Positions 37,103-45,898 of a DNA stretch of 62,636 nt are shown here, one piece after another; position 1 is the stretch's first letter, and the number at the start of each line of letters is the position of its first letter. The notes under the pieces were generated by a model that worked only from the letters and a program-made list of their open reading frames with translations, did not search any database and was not told the DNA's origin. Source of the DNA: Kangiellaceae bacterium (lineage in GTDB: Bacteria; Pseudomonadota; Gammaproteobacteria; Enterobacterales; Kangiellaceae); contig JAPHTP010000132.1 in assembly GCA_026196875.1 (NCBI GenBank), forward strand, positions 1-62,636, in the 5' to 3' direction. Position numbers and translations under genes: made by a program.

Positions 37103-37311
37103 GATGTAATCCTGTTCGCTTTTGTTCTACCCTTATGTAATTCTTTTGTTGCGCAGGGGAGGAAGTTACGGTGAATAGTGATGGGACTTCTAGCGTTTGT
37201 GAACCAGGAACATGACCGAGCGGACCAGCGGTGGCTAGTGCGCTTCGTAAGTTTTTAAGAAGCCTTTACCGAGGTTGCCGATAGGGGACAGATTGGACTT
37301 AACGTAATGCT

Positions 37312-37440
37312 TTAAAATTGCTTCCAGCTATAGGTATTAATATCGCGTTCGATTAACAGCATGGTTAAAGACTGCTGATTTTCGGCTTCTAAAAAAGCGA
37401 TACTTTCGAGTTTATGCTGATAAGAGCAATTCGCAAACGA
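37312..37440 (-). pseudogene. possible C-terminal gene remnant
   Basis: A 42-codon minus-strand frame between two stops ends ERDINTYSWKQF and includes LESIAFLEAENQQSLTMLL. It has no start codon or ribosome site. The amphipathic, charged character is more protein-like than the surrounding frames, and a neighbouring frame (SSFHYKGFSSRLRIAL) just upstream could be its continuation after a frameshift. No family recognised; a chance frame is possible. Confidence 0.25.
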
Positions 37441-37695
37441 CTACTAAATCCTTTATAGTGGAACGAGGAGGCTGGTTTGCGCTTATAAAATAGAACCGGA
37501 AAAATATCAGGTTATAAGTGCTTCCGACTTTCTATCAGACTTGTCCGTAAACAGAAATGTTTACAAAGTACTGAATCTGAATGACTAGCCCTGCCACGAT
37601 AGGCCAACGGTGGTAGGAATGCCAAATGCGCAATGCTAGGAGGATTCAAATTGTACTTTGTCAAAAAAATACAAATAGAAAAATAGGAGAAGACG

Positions 37696-38328
37696 ATGGA
37701 ACTCGAAATGATCGTTAATATGTTAGCCCGCTGGAGTCATTTACTATTCGGTGTAACCTGGATAGGGATGCTCTATTATTTTAATTTTGTTCAGGGTGGA
37801 TACTTTAAATCCGCTTCTCCGGAAGGTCTCGCAGATGCTAAAGCTAAATTAGCGCCTGAAGCCCTTTGGTGGTTCCGTTGGGGAGCAATGTTCACTTTCT
37901 TAACCGGTTTAGTATTATTGCACGGCGTGCAAAAAATGGGGCAAATGAATAGTTACATAGTGCTTGGAGCTTTGCTTGGAACGTTTATGTTTCTTAATGT
38001 CTGGTTGGTCATTTGGCCTAATCAAAAGATTGCATTAGGAATGGTAGAGGGGGATGCCGCTGCTGCAGGTGCCAAAGCGTTGCTAGCTTCCCGAACTAAT
38101 ACCCTTTTTTCGGCGCCTATGGCTTTTTGTATGTTGGCAGGCCCGCACTTTATCGGTTATGCCAAGACTGTTCCCTCGATGGCAATGTGGATTACTATAG
38201 GATTAACTGTGGTCTTAGAAGCTAATGCGTTGTTTGGTAAGCAAGGACCGCTAGCGAGTGTCAGAGGAGTAATTGTGAGCAGTTTAGTACTAACGGGTGT
38301 AATGGTTGCCATTTTAGAAATGCTTTAA
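37696..38328 (+). CDS. PuuD-like urate hydroxylase family membrane domain
   Basis: A 210-aa integral membrane protein with five or six helices and conserved features of the PuuD (DUF989) membrane domain: LARWSHLLFGVTWIGMLYYF with a helix His, PEALWWFRWGAMFTFLTG, and NVWLVIWPNQK. PuuD oxidises urate and carries a C-terminal cytochrome c; that domain is absent here. No purine genes are nearby, so a urate role is unproven and a general heme/electron-transfer membrane role is possible. Strong ribosome site AGGAGAAG; strong terminator downstream. Confidence 0.82.
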   Translation: MELEMIVNMLARWSHLLFGVTWIGMLYYFNFVQGGYFKSASPEGLADAKAKLAPEALWWFRWGAMFTFLTGLVLLHGVQKMGQMNSYIVLGALLGTFMFLNVWLVIWPNQKIALGMVEGDAAAAGAKALLASRTNTLFSAPMAFCMLAGPHFIGYAKTVPSMAMWITIGLTVVLEANALFGKQGPLASVRGVIVSSLVLTGVMVAILEML

Positions 38329-38351
38329 AATAGAAAACCTTTGTACTCGGA

Positions 38352-38380
38352 AAAAAAGGCCGAAAATATCGGCCTTTTTT
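38352..38380. terminator. bidirectional rho-independent terminator
   Basis: AAAAAAGGCCGA pairs perfectly with TCGGCCTTTTTT around AAATA, giving T-runs on both strands. It separates the convergent PuuD-like gene and the kinase partner gene and touches the latter's stop. Confidence 0.9.
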
Positions 38381-39704
38381 ATTCAATTTCTCGGAAAAGT
38401 TTAACGAATCTCGGTGAGAAAAAAGATTCATCAAAATTCTCTTCTAACTGGATTTCTTTTGCCTTTTTTATATAGTGGCTAGCTTTCTCTATTGCTTCAG
38501 ATTCTTTCAATTTAGGGTCATAAAAGTAAGCTGCAGCAATAAATAAATTTCGAAAATAACGACTTTTATCTTGTTGCACTTCAGCTTTGGAAAGCAACAT
38601 GATTGATTTGCCATAACTACCCGAAAAAAATGCGTTGACCCCTCGGTAAATAACTTTTTTTTCCTTTTCCAAGACAGTGCTGGCTGACGCTATTTTGTTT
38701 TTTGCGTAGTCTAATAGTGAATCGAGTTGTCCATTAATTTCGGTGGCCTTTCTTGCAAGAACTTTACTGGTTACTATTGCGCTAGCTAGTTCTTCTTGAT
38801 TGGTGACTAAAAATATCGACTTGCTTTGTAAACTCAAATCTTGCTTTTCATTAGTTAGTTGTAGCAGGCTTCTAGTTAACTTTCCTGTTTTTTGCCAATC
38901 ATCAGATAGTGCTTCATCCGTCTTTATTCTTGCAAGGGTGTCCAACGACTTGTCTATCTTTTGAAGTGCTACTTTTAGTTTTCTGAGCAAACTGCTGTAG
39001 TTGCTCAAGCCATCAATAAATTGCTGGCTGTTCTTTAACTGCGTGCTTAGCCGGCTATTTAGGCGAACTATATAGTCTCTATTTTCTTTCGAGTAGGGCA
39101 TCAGTCGAATCTTATCTATTTCTCTTTGAGCTGCTCCTACTTGCTGATTAGTTCTACTTAAACGTGTTTCGAAAAAATTGCTTTTACTCCAACTCGACTT
39201 TAATAGAGGTTCTTGCTTTATTTTATTAAGCGAATTTCTATTTTTGGCTAATTGAAACGCTTTATTAATTGCCGTCTTGGTTAGCTTCTCAAGCTTGTTT
39301 ACGTATTTACCATCGATAAGGCGCGAACGACAAACCTCCCGCATTTGCTTGAGTTTGTTGTACTTGGTTTCAAATTCTTTGATAACCTGTTGGGCGAGCG
39401 ATGATATAAAGTTTCTTTCCGCCAGCGCGCATTGTTCCAGGTTAAAAGCTGCTAGCCCTTTGTAATACTTGGGGAGATAAGGGATGGGTTTTCCATTGCC
39501 CATTGTTAAACTCCTCAATTCTTGTTGTTCTATTTCTGGGATGCGGTTAAGCAGGTTCAAGCCCTGTTGAAATTGCCCTTGTTGGATTCGTTTTATTGCG
39601 TCTTGGTAATCATTTTTGTAGTCAGCAAATACGTCTAAGCTGTAAGTCAACGAGGTACTAATTGACAGCACAATAATGAGAGTGCGAAACCAATTAAAAC
39701 TCAT
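38379..39704 (-). CDS. exported helical partner of the Ser/Thr kinase
   Basis: A 441-aa protein starting at an ATG that overlaps the kinase stop by one base (TGATG), so the two are translationally coupled. The signal peptide is MMSFNWFRTLIIVLSISTSLTYSLDVFA in two parts, cut before DYKNDY. The mature part is helical: a TPR-like N-terminal block (AIKRIQQGQFQQGLNLLNRI, then YYKGLAAFNLEQCALAERNF), a long Lys-rich coiled-coil middle, and a TPR-like end (GVNAFFSGSYGKSIMLLSKA). It likely assembles in the periplasm with the kinase's outer domain. No family name recognised. Confidence 0.78.
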   Translation of the reverse strand: MSFNWFRTLIIVLSISTSLTYSLDVFADYKNDYQDAIKRIQQGQFQQGLNLLNRIPEIEQQELRSLTMGNGKPIPYLPKYYKGLAAFNLEQCALAERNFISSLAQQVIKEFETKYNKLKQMREVCRSRLIDGKYVNKLEKLTKTAINKAFQLAKNRNSLNKIKQEPLLKSSWSKSNFFETRLSRTNQQVGAAQREIDKIRLMPYSKENRDYIVRLNSRLSTQLKNSQQFIDGLSNYSSLLRKLKVALQKIDKSLDTLARIKTDEALSDDWQKTGKLTRSLLQLTNEKQDLSLQSKSIFLVTNQEELASAIVTSKVLARKATEINGQLDSLLDYAKNKIASASTVLEKEKKVIYRGVNAFFSGSYGKSIMLLSKAEVQQDKSRYFRNLFIAAAYFYDPKLKESEAIEKASHYIKKAKEIQLEENFDESFFSPRFVKLFREIE

Positions 39705-42670
39705 CAATAATCAACCTTTTTAAAGAAGTTTTCTGCAGTAATTGTGTCAAATACGACTTCTTCTGTTGATGTATCTTGAGCAACTTTTACATCGAGAGAA
39801 CGGTGCTTATACGAAGGATTGGTCAGAAGGATCTGATAGTTACCGGGTAGGAGCTTTAATGTTATCGGAGTGTGGCGTTGCTCACCTAGAATAACTTCTT
39901 TACCATCAGAGCCAATGACTCTAGCGACTTTGCCCCAGGGGCGAGCATTAATACGAAGTTCCACTTTAAGTTTTTCTAAGCGATCCAATTCGAGTTGGGT
40001 TAACATTTTTCGCTTCACGATTGCTTGGCCGGCGAGTTGCGTTATTTCTGATTGGGACTTAGCTATTGATGAGGAGTCAGCAAAACTAATCTTAGTCGCC
40101 AAATCTATCACCTTAAGTATCAGGTCTATCTCTTCAAGCGACTTAGTCGAGGGAATAAGTTGTTCAAGGTTCTCGGAAATAAATGAAAAACTCTCTACCA
40201 CAGTAGCTTCAGACTCACTGTGTTGGGCCAGAGAATTAACTAACTCTGCAGCTTTGGTAAGTTCACTAATAGACACAGACTTCAGGTTAATTATTTTATT
40301 TAACTCCGATTGCTGTTTGCTCAATTGCTGCAAGCTTTGATAGTTGACTTTCGAATCTAAAATTTGCCTCTCTAGTTCAATTAAAGGCTTGTTTTTAGGG
40401 AAGCTTTTTAATCCTAGAGAATATAGCTGGTCGACTAAATCAAAGTTTTGGTTAGAAATTTCGTGATTGATCTGTTCTATCAATCGGCTGGGCAATGAAT
40501 TGATTAATTGTCTCGCTGCTTTGTGGTTTGGATGGTCGATTAAAATTTTTCGCAACGCGCTATGGGCATTGTTGTTTTCAGGGAAAACTATATTTCCCTT
40601 GTCAATTGCCTGCGTCGCTATGATAAATGTTTGCTCGGTAGAGTTATTTTGTTCAATTATCTTATCGCTTACAGTTTTTTTTAATTGTAGCAATGCAGTT
40701 TGATGGGGAATGGCTCTTAGTCCATTATCGATAGACAATAAGGCTTGGGAATAGTTTTTTTTTGATATTTTTTCTCGAGCTTCGCTTTCCATAAGTGCTG
40801 CAATTGCTGTCAGCCGTTTGGTCGCTGTTTTATTTGTGGGTTGTAGTTGCAAGACTTTTTTATACGAGGAGAGAGCATTGTCTCTATCTGGTTGAACGTA
40901 ACGTCCATTTGTGAAGTGGGATTCGGCTTGAGCGAGCAATCCAGAGACTTCATTTTGCAGGCTCTTTTGCTTTTCGCTTTCAGCAATTTTGAACTTGATA
41001 TCTCTCAGCTTTGTACTTGTTGGTAGTAGGGTGATTAGTTGTTCAATATCCTTTTTTATAGAGCTTAACTTATTTCGTTTGAACTTGTTGTTAATATCAT
41101 TTTCTATGATTGTTTGAATCTTTTCCCTGTATCCAAGTGCAGTTAAATTCTCAGGATCCAACGAAAGAACCCTTTTAACCTCCTGCAAGGCATTCTCATT
41201 AGCCGGACGAATGTACTGTTTTCTTTTATAGAGCTGTTCAATCTTTGCTAATTTTTTTTTTACTGTTTTTTGAGTCTCTAACTTGTTTAGTTCATCGTCC
41301 AAAAGCTGTTGAACAGAAAGTAACCCCTTGTGGCTGGGAGAAAATCTAAATCCTTTTTCAAGTTGCGTTTTAACTTTGTCGAATTCCTTTTTCGCCAGAT
41401 AGTCACGGGCTTCTATTTCAAAAGTTGTTGCTACATCATCGAGCATTTGAATTGCTGGTTGATGGTTAGGCTCCAGCTCAATGATCTTCATGAGCGTTTC
41501 ATGAGCATTATTGCCTGTGGGTTCTAAAAGCTGCGACAAGGCTACTTGTCTTTCTGCCTTTCGCATCAGCACGGGAACAAACCGATCTGATTCAGAAATT
41601 GGTTGTTGTTGTTTCAACCAGAATTCGTGGTAGTAGTAATGTCCGGCGAAACCAACTGTCGCAAAGAAAAATAACACCACAAGCCAGGGTCTGGCGCGAG
41701 TCTTTCCCCAGAATTCGTCTTCTGTGGGAATATCCAGCCCCGAAGGTTCGATAAAAGGAGAGCTTTCTTGCCATGATTGTTGTTGATTTAGATGGGTTTC
41801 GCTCGTACCTTCTACGGAAATCTTTTGAGTGACCTCGTGCATATGGTCCTGTAGAGAATCTTCACCCAGTATTTCGTTTAGTACCCTGCAAAACTCGGCT
41901 ACTGACGAAAATCTGCGCTTGGGGTCTTTGTCCATCCCTATATCGATTATCGGCTGCAGCGCAGCTAGGTTTTCCGGTAATTTAGGTACGGGTTCGGTTA
42001 CTTGTTTCATTGCCACAGCAATTGAGTCGGTGGCGTCGAAAGGTAAGTAGCCGGTTATCATTTCAAAGAATAGAATGCACAATGAGTATTGATCGGAACG
42101 ACCATCCAAAGCTAAGCCACGGCATTGTTCAGGACTCATATACGAAGGAGTCCCTAATAAGGCTCCTGTTTTGGTAATTCGGGTGTTCCTTTTAGTATTT
42201 TTGGCAATGCCGAAATCGGTCAGTACTGGAGTTAACTTGTCTCTAAAAAGAATATTACTGGGTTTTAAATCGCGGTGAATAATATTATTTTGATGGGCGC
42301 ACTCTAAAGCACTGCCGATTTGAATAATTATTTTAAAGGCATCAACCAGACTTACTCCTGTTACCATTCTATCGGTAAGAGAACCAGCCTTTAAGAGTTC
42401 CATTGCATAGTAATAAGTTTCTCCAGTGTGAGAAATGTCGTGAATAGTTACTATGTTAGGGTGTTGTAGAGCGGCTAAATCTTGGCCTTCGTGCATAAAC
42501 CGATCTTTATATTCGGTACTGCTAGAGTCCAACTCAGGATGACTGGACTCCATTTCGTGCATAACCTTTAATGCAACATCTCGACCGAGCGAATCTTGGG
42601 TAGCGAGGAATACCGTCGCCATCCCTCCAGAGCCGATTTCTTTATGTATGGTGTATCCTGGGATATTCAT
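39704..42670 (-). CDS. transmembrane Ser/Thr protein kinase with periplasmic TPR-like array and PEGA domain
   Basis: A 988-aa Hanks-type kinase. The kinase domain (about 5-265) has the Gly loop IGSGGMATVFLA, VALKVM lysine, HRDLKPSNILF, DFGIAKN (Asp near 152) and PSYMSPEQ; all catalytic residues are kept. One membrane helix lies at about 323-345 (WLVVLFFFATVGFAGHYYY). The periplasmic part has four related TPR-like modules, each with a PxxxNA...L.P pattern, for example PDRDNALSSYKKVLQLQP. The last 80 residues resemble a PEGA domain (ITLKLLPGNYQILLTNPSY). It heads a two-gene operon with the coupled partner gene. Targets unknown; a small FHA gene lies 2.4 kb upstream. Confidence 0.92.
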   Translation of the reverse strand: MNIPGYTIHKEIGSGGMATVFLATQDSLGRDVALKVMHEMESSHPELDSSSTEYKDRFMHEGQDLAALQHPNIVTIHDISHTGETYYYAMELLKAGSLTDRMVTGVSLVDAFKIIIQIGSALECAHQNNIIHRDLKPSNILFRDKLTPVLTDFGIAKNTKRNTRITKTGALLGTPSYMSPEQCRGLALDGRSDQYSLCILFFEMITGYLPFDATDSIAVAMKQVTEPVPKLPENLAALQPIIDIGMDKDPKRRFSSVAEFCRVLNEILGEDSLQDHMHEVTQKISVEGTSETHLNQQQSWQESSPFIEPSGLDIPTEDEFWGKTRARPWLVVLFFFATVGFAGHYYYHEFWLKQQQPISESDRFVPVLMRKAERQVALSQLLEPTGNNAHETLMKIIELEPNHQPAIQMLDDVATTFEIEARDYLAKKEFDKVKTQLEKGFRFSPSHKGLLSVQQLLDDELNKLETQKTVKKKLAKIEQLYKRKQYIRPANENALQEVKRVLSLDPENLTALGYREKIQTIIENDINNKFKRNKLSSIKKDIEQLITLLPTSTKLRDIKFKIAESEKQKSLQNEVSGLLAQAESHFTNGRYVQPDRDNALSSYKKVLQLQPTNKTATKRLTAIAALMESEAREKISKKNYSQALLSIDNGLRAIPHQTALLQLKKTVSDKIIEQNNSTEQTFIIATQAIDKGNIVFPENNNAHSALRKILIDHPNHKAARQLINSLPSRLIEQINHEISNQNFDLVDQLYSLGLKSFPKNKPLIELERQILDSKVNYQSLQQLSKQQSELNKIINLKSVSISELTKAAELVNSLAQHSESEATVVESFSFISENLEQLIPSTKSLEEIDLILKVIDLATKISFADSSSIAKSQSEITQLAGQAIVKRKMLTQLELDRLEKLKVELRINARPWGKVARVIGSDGKEVILGEQRHTPITLKLLPGNYQILLTNPSYKHRSLDVKVAQDTSTEEVVFDTITAENFFKKVDY

Positions 42671-43323
42671 TATTGGGTTATGTACTGGCCTTAGCGGAGT
42701 AAGAGACTTTTTTGCTCAGTTTTGCCCATATGATGTGTATGCAGATTATGCATTTCTAGTCAGATCTCCCAGATAAATCTATGTCTTTGAATTATAGACG
42801 TTTGTTTTAATTATTGAATAAATTAAGCATACCAGAAATTAGGTGAATTTATGAAGCCAAAATATCTAATTTTAATCGGATTAGCGCATCTCAGATTACT
42901 TTCGTATTGGCTTGTTATTTTGGGCTACTTAAATGCCTAAATAAAGAACAAAGTGAGGCTGAGCCACATCTTCGAGCTATTTCCAAAATGTGTTCTGTCG
43001 AAGATTGGTTTTTCTAAGAAATACCGGTTAATTCATCTAATTTGGCCAGATGGCGAAATTGTTAATACGTCGAAGCTCCTATTTTTTATAAGAAATTGTC
43101 ATATACGAAATATCGATTCATCTCAAATAGGTAGTGTTTCAATTTCTCTTGAGAGGCTAATTATTGACTAGGTGAAATTATTATCGCTTTAACGGGATTT
43201 AAAATTGAGGTCATATCGGGTAACGGGACTTTGCGTAATTTGGCGTAATGCGCTATCTCATTTTTATGGTCTAGGATGATCACTACACTTCTCGTTCGAT
43301 GGTGTTACTCACAAGGAGAAATT
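42671..43323. other. AT-rich intergenic region
   Basis: No certain gene in 653 bp. It separates the divergent kinase and cytochrome-like genes and should hold both promoters. A 29-codon frame with a ribosome site (42851-42940) is listed separately. The last bases (AAGGAG) belong to the next gene. Confidence 0.5.
42851..42940 (+). CDS. possible 29-aa membrane peptide
   Basis: ATG with AGGTG 6-7 nt upstream opens a 29-codon frame that is strongly hydrophobic (KYLILIGLAHLRLLSYWLVI). A single-pass small protein is possible. The AT-rich setting makes chance likely too. Confidence 0.22.
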   Translation: MKPKYLILIGLAHLRLLSYWLVILGYLNA

Positions 43324-44964
43324 ATGATCACAAGTTCTAATAAGAAGAAATTTGGTTTGCCTCTTACGTCACTAATTTTGGCGTTTATTTTGAGCTTTAA
43401 TAGCTACGCGACCAATCATTTTGCCGAAAAAGCGAGGCTGCCTAATGACGTAAAACCAACTTGTACCGCTAATATCACGCCATGGTTTGGTGGTAGGGTT
43501 ACGGTCAACGGATGGGTCCAACCGGCCAACAGCTTGGCTCCAATATTTGCTGATTTTAATAATAATACACGATGCGACTTCTATAAGTGGGGATCGCAAA
43601 TGTTTTTGTGGCTGACTTCCGGGGCGGGCGCTAAACATGTCTTTAATACCTCACCTGGATTCTACAACGTGTCGGTTGAAGAAAATAAAAAGCGCCAATT
43701 TTTAGCTTCAGATGGGTTAATGAAATTAACCGTTCGTAAAGGCAAAACAGATAAAGAAATTGAGCTTGGCCAAGCGGGAGGCGGAGATGTTCTTTTGTCG
43801 CAAAAAGACTCATTAGTTTACTATGGCTTACATGCTAACGACGTATTCGCTCTGTATACGACAGGACAAAAACAGGGGGCATTTAATAATACGGTTTGGA
43901 TATCTTCTGATGAAGATAAGGCGTGTTTAGCAGCATATAAAGCCTGCGCCTCCGAAGTTAAGGGGCTATGTAAAAAGCAGTTTAAACAATGTACCCACAA
44001 TAATTTTCCTAGTACATCAACCCAATTAAAGGCAGTAACCGATTTCGCGAAGAGTTACGGTTACCCCATTACTGATGGCAAAGCATTAGCAATAGAATTA
44101 AAGACTTCTTGGATAGACGCAGCGACTCTTTCTAAAAGTGAATTAAAACAATACGTAATAACGCAGGCTATTGTACCTACTTTTAACCGTAGTAACCCGA
44201 ATGGCCCATGGCCCGTCAATGGGACCGCCGAAAAAACACTGGCATTGGTAGGAATGCATGTAGTCGGAACAGTTAACGGACACCCTGAAATGGTTTGGTC
44301 AACATTTGAGCATGTTAATAATGTGCCGGATAACAATTACATCTATACAACAAAAAATAATGTCGCTAAAACCGTCACTTACAATTCCAAAGGTTCCTGG
44401 AATTTCCTACCCACTAATGCGGTTATGCCGCAAGCAATAGATGCCAACGCAAAGGTGGATTCTGCAAGTGGAAGTAGTTTACCGACTAGCATCGTTAGCA
44501 CAGCATCTCAGGCAAGCCCAATTACACCAATAAACAACTTTCGGCTTGATCCCTGGGGAAACGAACACTCAAACGGTTCACAAGCTGATGTATCTAACAA
44601 TACTGACTTGGTATCAATTAACGCATCGGTTTTATCTCAATTGAAATCCGGTGATATTAGAGGTAACTATGTACAAACTGGTGGAGTTTGGACTGCTAAA
44701 GGCCAGATCCCAGCAAGCGGTACTGATGCAAACTTACGTGGCTCGCTCAATTTAGCTAACACTACAATGGAGACTTTTTATCAAACGCCTAATCCTAATG
44801 GCTTTGTACCCAAAAACTGTTTTGGTTGTCATGCTTCTTCGGAAACTCAAGCCACCGGAGTTAGTCATATTTATGGAGCTCTTCAACCGCTACCCAAACG
44901 ACAATCTACCAATAAATTATCGAACGGGGCCAAAGACTCTAAAAATTTGAATTCTGGTGATTAG
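43324..44964 (+). CDS. exported c-type cytochrome-like protein (single CxxCH)
   Basis: A 546-aa protein. The ATG at 43324 has AAGGAG at ideal spacing; the longer frame from 43276 lacks a site. The signal peptide ends near SFNSYATN. A large N-terminal domain contains four cysteines (CLAAYKACASEVKGLCKKQ region) and a central block ALVGMHVVGTVNGHPEMVW shared by a family of exported heme proteins. Near the C-terminus NCFGCHASS (residues 499-503) is a covalent heme site. No enzyme activity can be assigned; electron transfer or oxidation in the periplasm is likely. It stands alone between the kinase and FHA genes. Confidence 0.8.
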   Translation: MITSSNKKKFGLPLTSLILAFILSFNSYATNHFAEKARLPNDVKPTCTANITPWFGGRVTVNGWVQPANSLAPIFADFNNNTRCDFYKWGSQMFLWLTSGAGAKHVFNTSPGFYNVSVEENKKRQFLASDGLMKLTVRKGKTDKEIELGQAGGGDVLLSQKDSLVYYGLHANDVFALYTTGQKQGAFNNTVWISSDEDKACLAAYKACASEVKGLCKKQFKQCTHNNFPSTSTQLKAVTDFAKSYGYPITDGKALAIELKTSWIDAATLSKSELKQYVITQAIVPTFNRSNPNGPWPVNGTAEKTLALVGMHVVGTVNGHPEMVWSTFEHVNNVPDNNYIYTTKNNVAKTVTYNSKGSWNFLPTNAVMPQAIDANAKVDSASGSSLPTSIVSTASQASPITPINNFRLDPWGNEHSNGSQADVSNNTDLVSINASVLSQLKSGDIRGNYVQTGGVWTAKGQIPASGTDANLRGSLNLANTTMETFYQTPNPNGFVPKNCFGCHASSETQATGVSHIYGALQPLPKRQSTNKLSNGAKDSKNLNSGD

Positions 44965-45001
44965 CGAAATCGATTTTTACAAAACTATTCTCGCTGGATA
45001 A

Positions 45002-45034
45002 AGAGAGCCTCCTGCTTTATGCGAAAGGTTCTCT
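45002..45034. terminator. hairpin between convergent genes
   Basis: AGAGAGCCT pairs with AGGTTCTCT (one G-T pair) around a 15-nt loop, between the stops of the cytochrome-like and FHA genes. Only a weak T-rich tail follows. Confidence 0.5.
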
Positions 45035-45039
45035 ATTCA

Positions 45040-45414
45040 TTAATCTTCTAAATAATACATTCCAGGGATCCAACTTTTCTTAAACGCTTTGGTTTGCGCT
45101 AACTTCTCGTTTTCGTCGTCAATGTACTTGAAGTGTTTGGTCCCTATGTTAATTAAATCTTGGTCGGCAAGTAGATGAGTCTTGACTTCGCTGTTGTTTA
45201 CAAAGGTATGGTTAGTACTTTCCAGGTCATGTAAAAAACAAACGTAGGCTCCATCAGTTAATTGTTTAAGCTCAATCTGGGCGTGTTTCTGGCTTACCGA
45301 AGGGTCATCTAGGTAAATATCATTATTTATTGAATGTCCAATGCTTAACCCTTTCTTGCCAATTTTAAATTTGTTTAATACTTCGCCTTCCAGCAGTTGC
45401 ACTAAAACCGCCAT
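45040..45414 (-). CDS. small FHA-domain protein
   Basis: A 124-aa protein that is essentially one forkhead-associated domain, a phosphothreonine reader. Strand landmarks are LSIGHSINNDIYLDDPSVSQ, KHAQIEL and LHDLESTNHTFVNN. The usual GR...SR..H pattern is altered: the Gly-Arg is Gly-His (IGHS) and the SRxH is SQKH, so phosphopeptide binding may be changed. It is a plausible partner of the Ser/Thr kinase at 39.7-42.7 kb but is not in its operon. Confidence 0.87.
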   Translation of the reverse strand: MAVLVQLLEGEVLNKFKIGKKGLSIGHSINNDIYLDDPSVSQKHAQIELKQLTDGAYVCFLHDLESTNHTFVNNSEVKTHLLADQDLINIGTKHFKYIDDENEKLAQTKAFKKSWIPGMYYLED

Positions 45415-45736
45415 GTTAATTCTCGCTTACCTTAGTTATGAACTAGACCTGATGCTATGAGCTAGATCTGAGGTTATTAAGTTAAATCAGAAATTTGATT
45501 CGGCCTTACAAGGTACAAGATCTGGTGAGATATTAAAAGTGTATGTAAGCGATATTAGAGAAGATAAAAAGAAAATGGGCGCTAATTGGCATAACTTATG
45601 AGTCGAGGGTCATAAGTGGGGGATATGCCGCGCCCGCTTCAAACACCTTAAATGTTGATGATTAGATCAAATGAATACATCTTTGATAGGAGACCTGCAG
45701 ACTGAAAGGCTGCTTGATAAAGCCAAGGTCTCAATC
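45415..45736. other. intergenic region
   Basis: No gene seen in 322 bp. Near its end GAGACCT (45690-45696) and AGGTCTC (45726-45732) form a 7-bp stem around a 29-nt loop that can fold further (GCAG/CTGC). It lies just past the stop of the 53-aa gene and may end its transcript. Confidence 0.4.
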
Positions 45737-45898
45737 TTAACCAACAACAATGGTTAAAGTTTTACTTTTTTCAGCACCACTTTTGGCCATATTTGATTCT
45801 TCAACATAGCAACCAACCTGATGGACAGTCGCTAGTCCAATGCCAATTGCCAAAAATAATAAGCAGACTTTTTCCTTTACCGCTTGTGTCGTTTTCAT
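45737..45898 (-). CDS. 53-aa membrane or exported peptide
   Basis: A short frame starting ATG with GGGAA about 7 nt upstream. The first 25 residues are basic then hydrophobic (EKVCLLFLAIGIGLATVHQV), like a signal or membrane anchor, followed by GCYVEES and a Lys/Ser tail ending TLTIVVG. The Cys after VG is not a good lipobox, because the -3 residue is Gln. No family recognised. Codon use and ribosome site support a real gene. Confidence 0.5.
   Translation of the reverse strand: MKTTQAVKEKVCLLFLAIGIGLATVHQVGCYVEESNMAKSGAEKSKTLTIVVG

Larger units (their letters stand above)
36850..37695. other. long intergenic region, possible gene remnants
   Basis: No intact gene in 846 bp. It holds a 16-bp palindrome (37087-37102), a weak hairpin AACAAAC/GTTTGTT (about 37005-37027) and, on the minus strand, an open stretch without a start codon at 37312-37440 whose translation looks protein-like. 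A good ribosome site (AGGAGAAG) at the end belongs to the PuuD-like gene. Confidence 0.45.

Noticed and set aside
36940-37140. 66-codon plus-strand frame in the gap after the dioxygenase
   Set aside because: No ribosome site or recognisable motif; Cys/Val-rich chance-like sequence.
42953-43171. 72-codon plus-strand frame starting GTG between the kinase and cytochrome-like genes
   Set aside because: No ribosome site; composition looks like translated AT-rich DNA, and no motif was seen.
38379-45414. Type VI secretion locus (Ser/Thr kinase plus FHA)
   Set aside because: No Tss, ClpV, Hcp or VgrG-like genes are near, and kinase and FHA genes are in separate transcripts.
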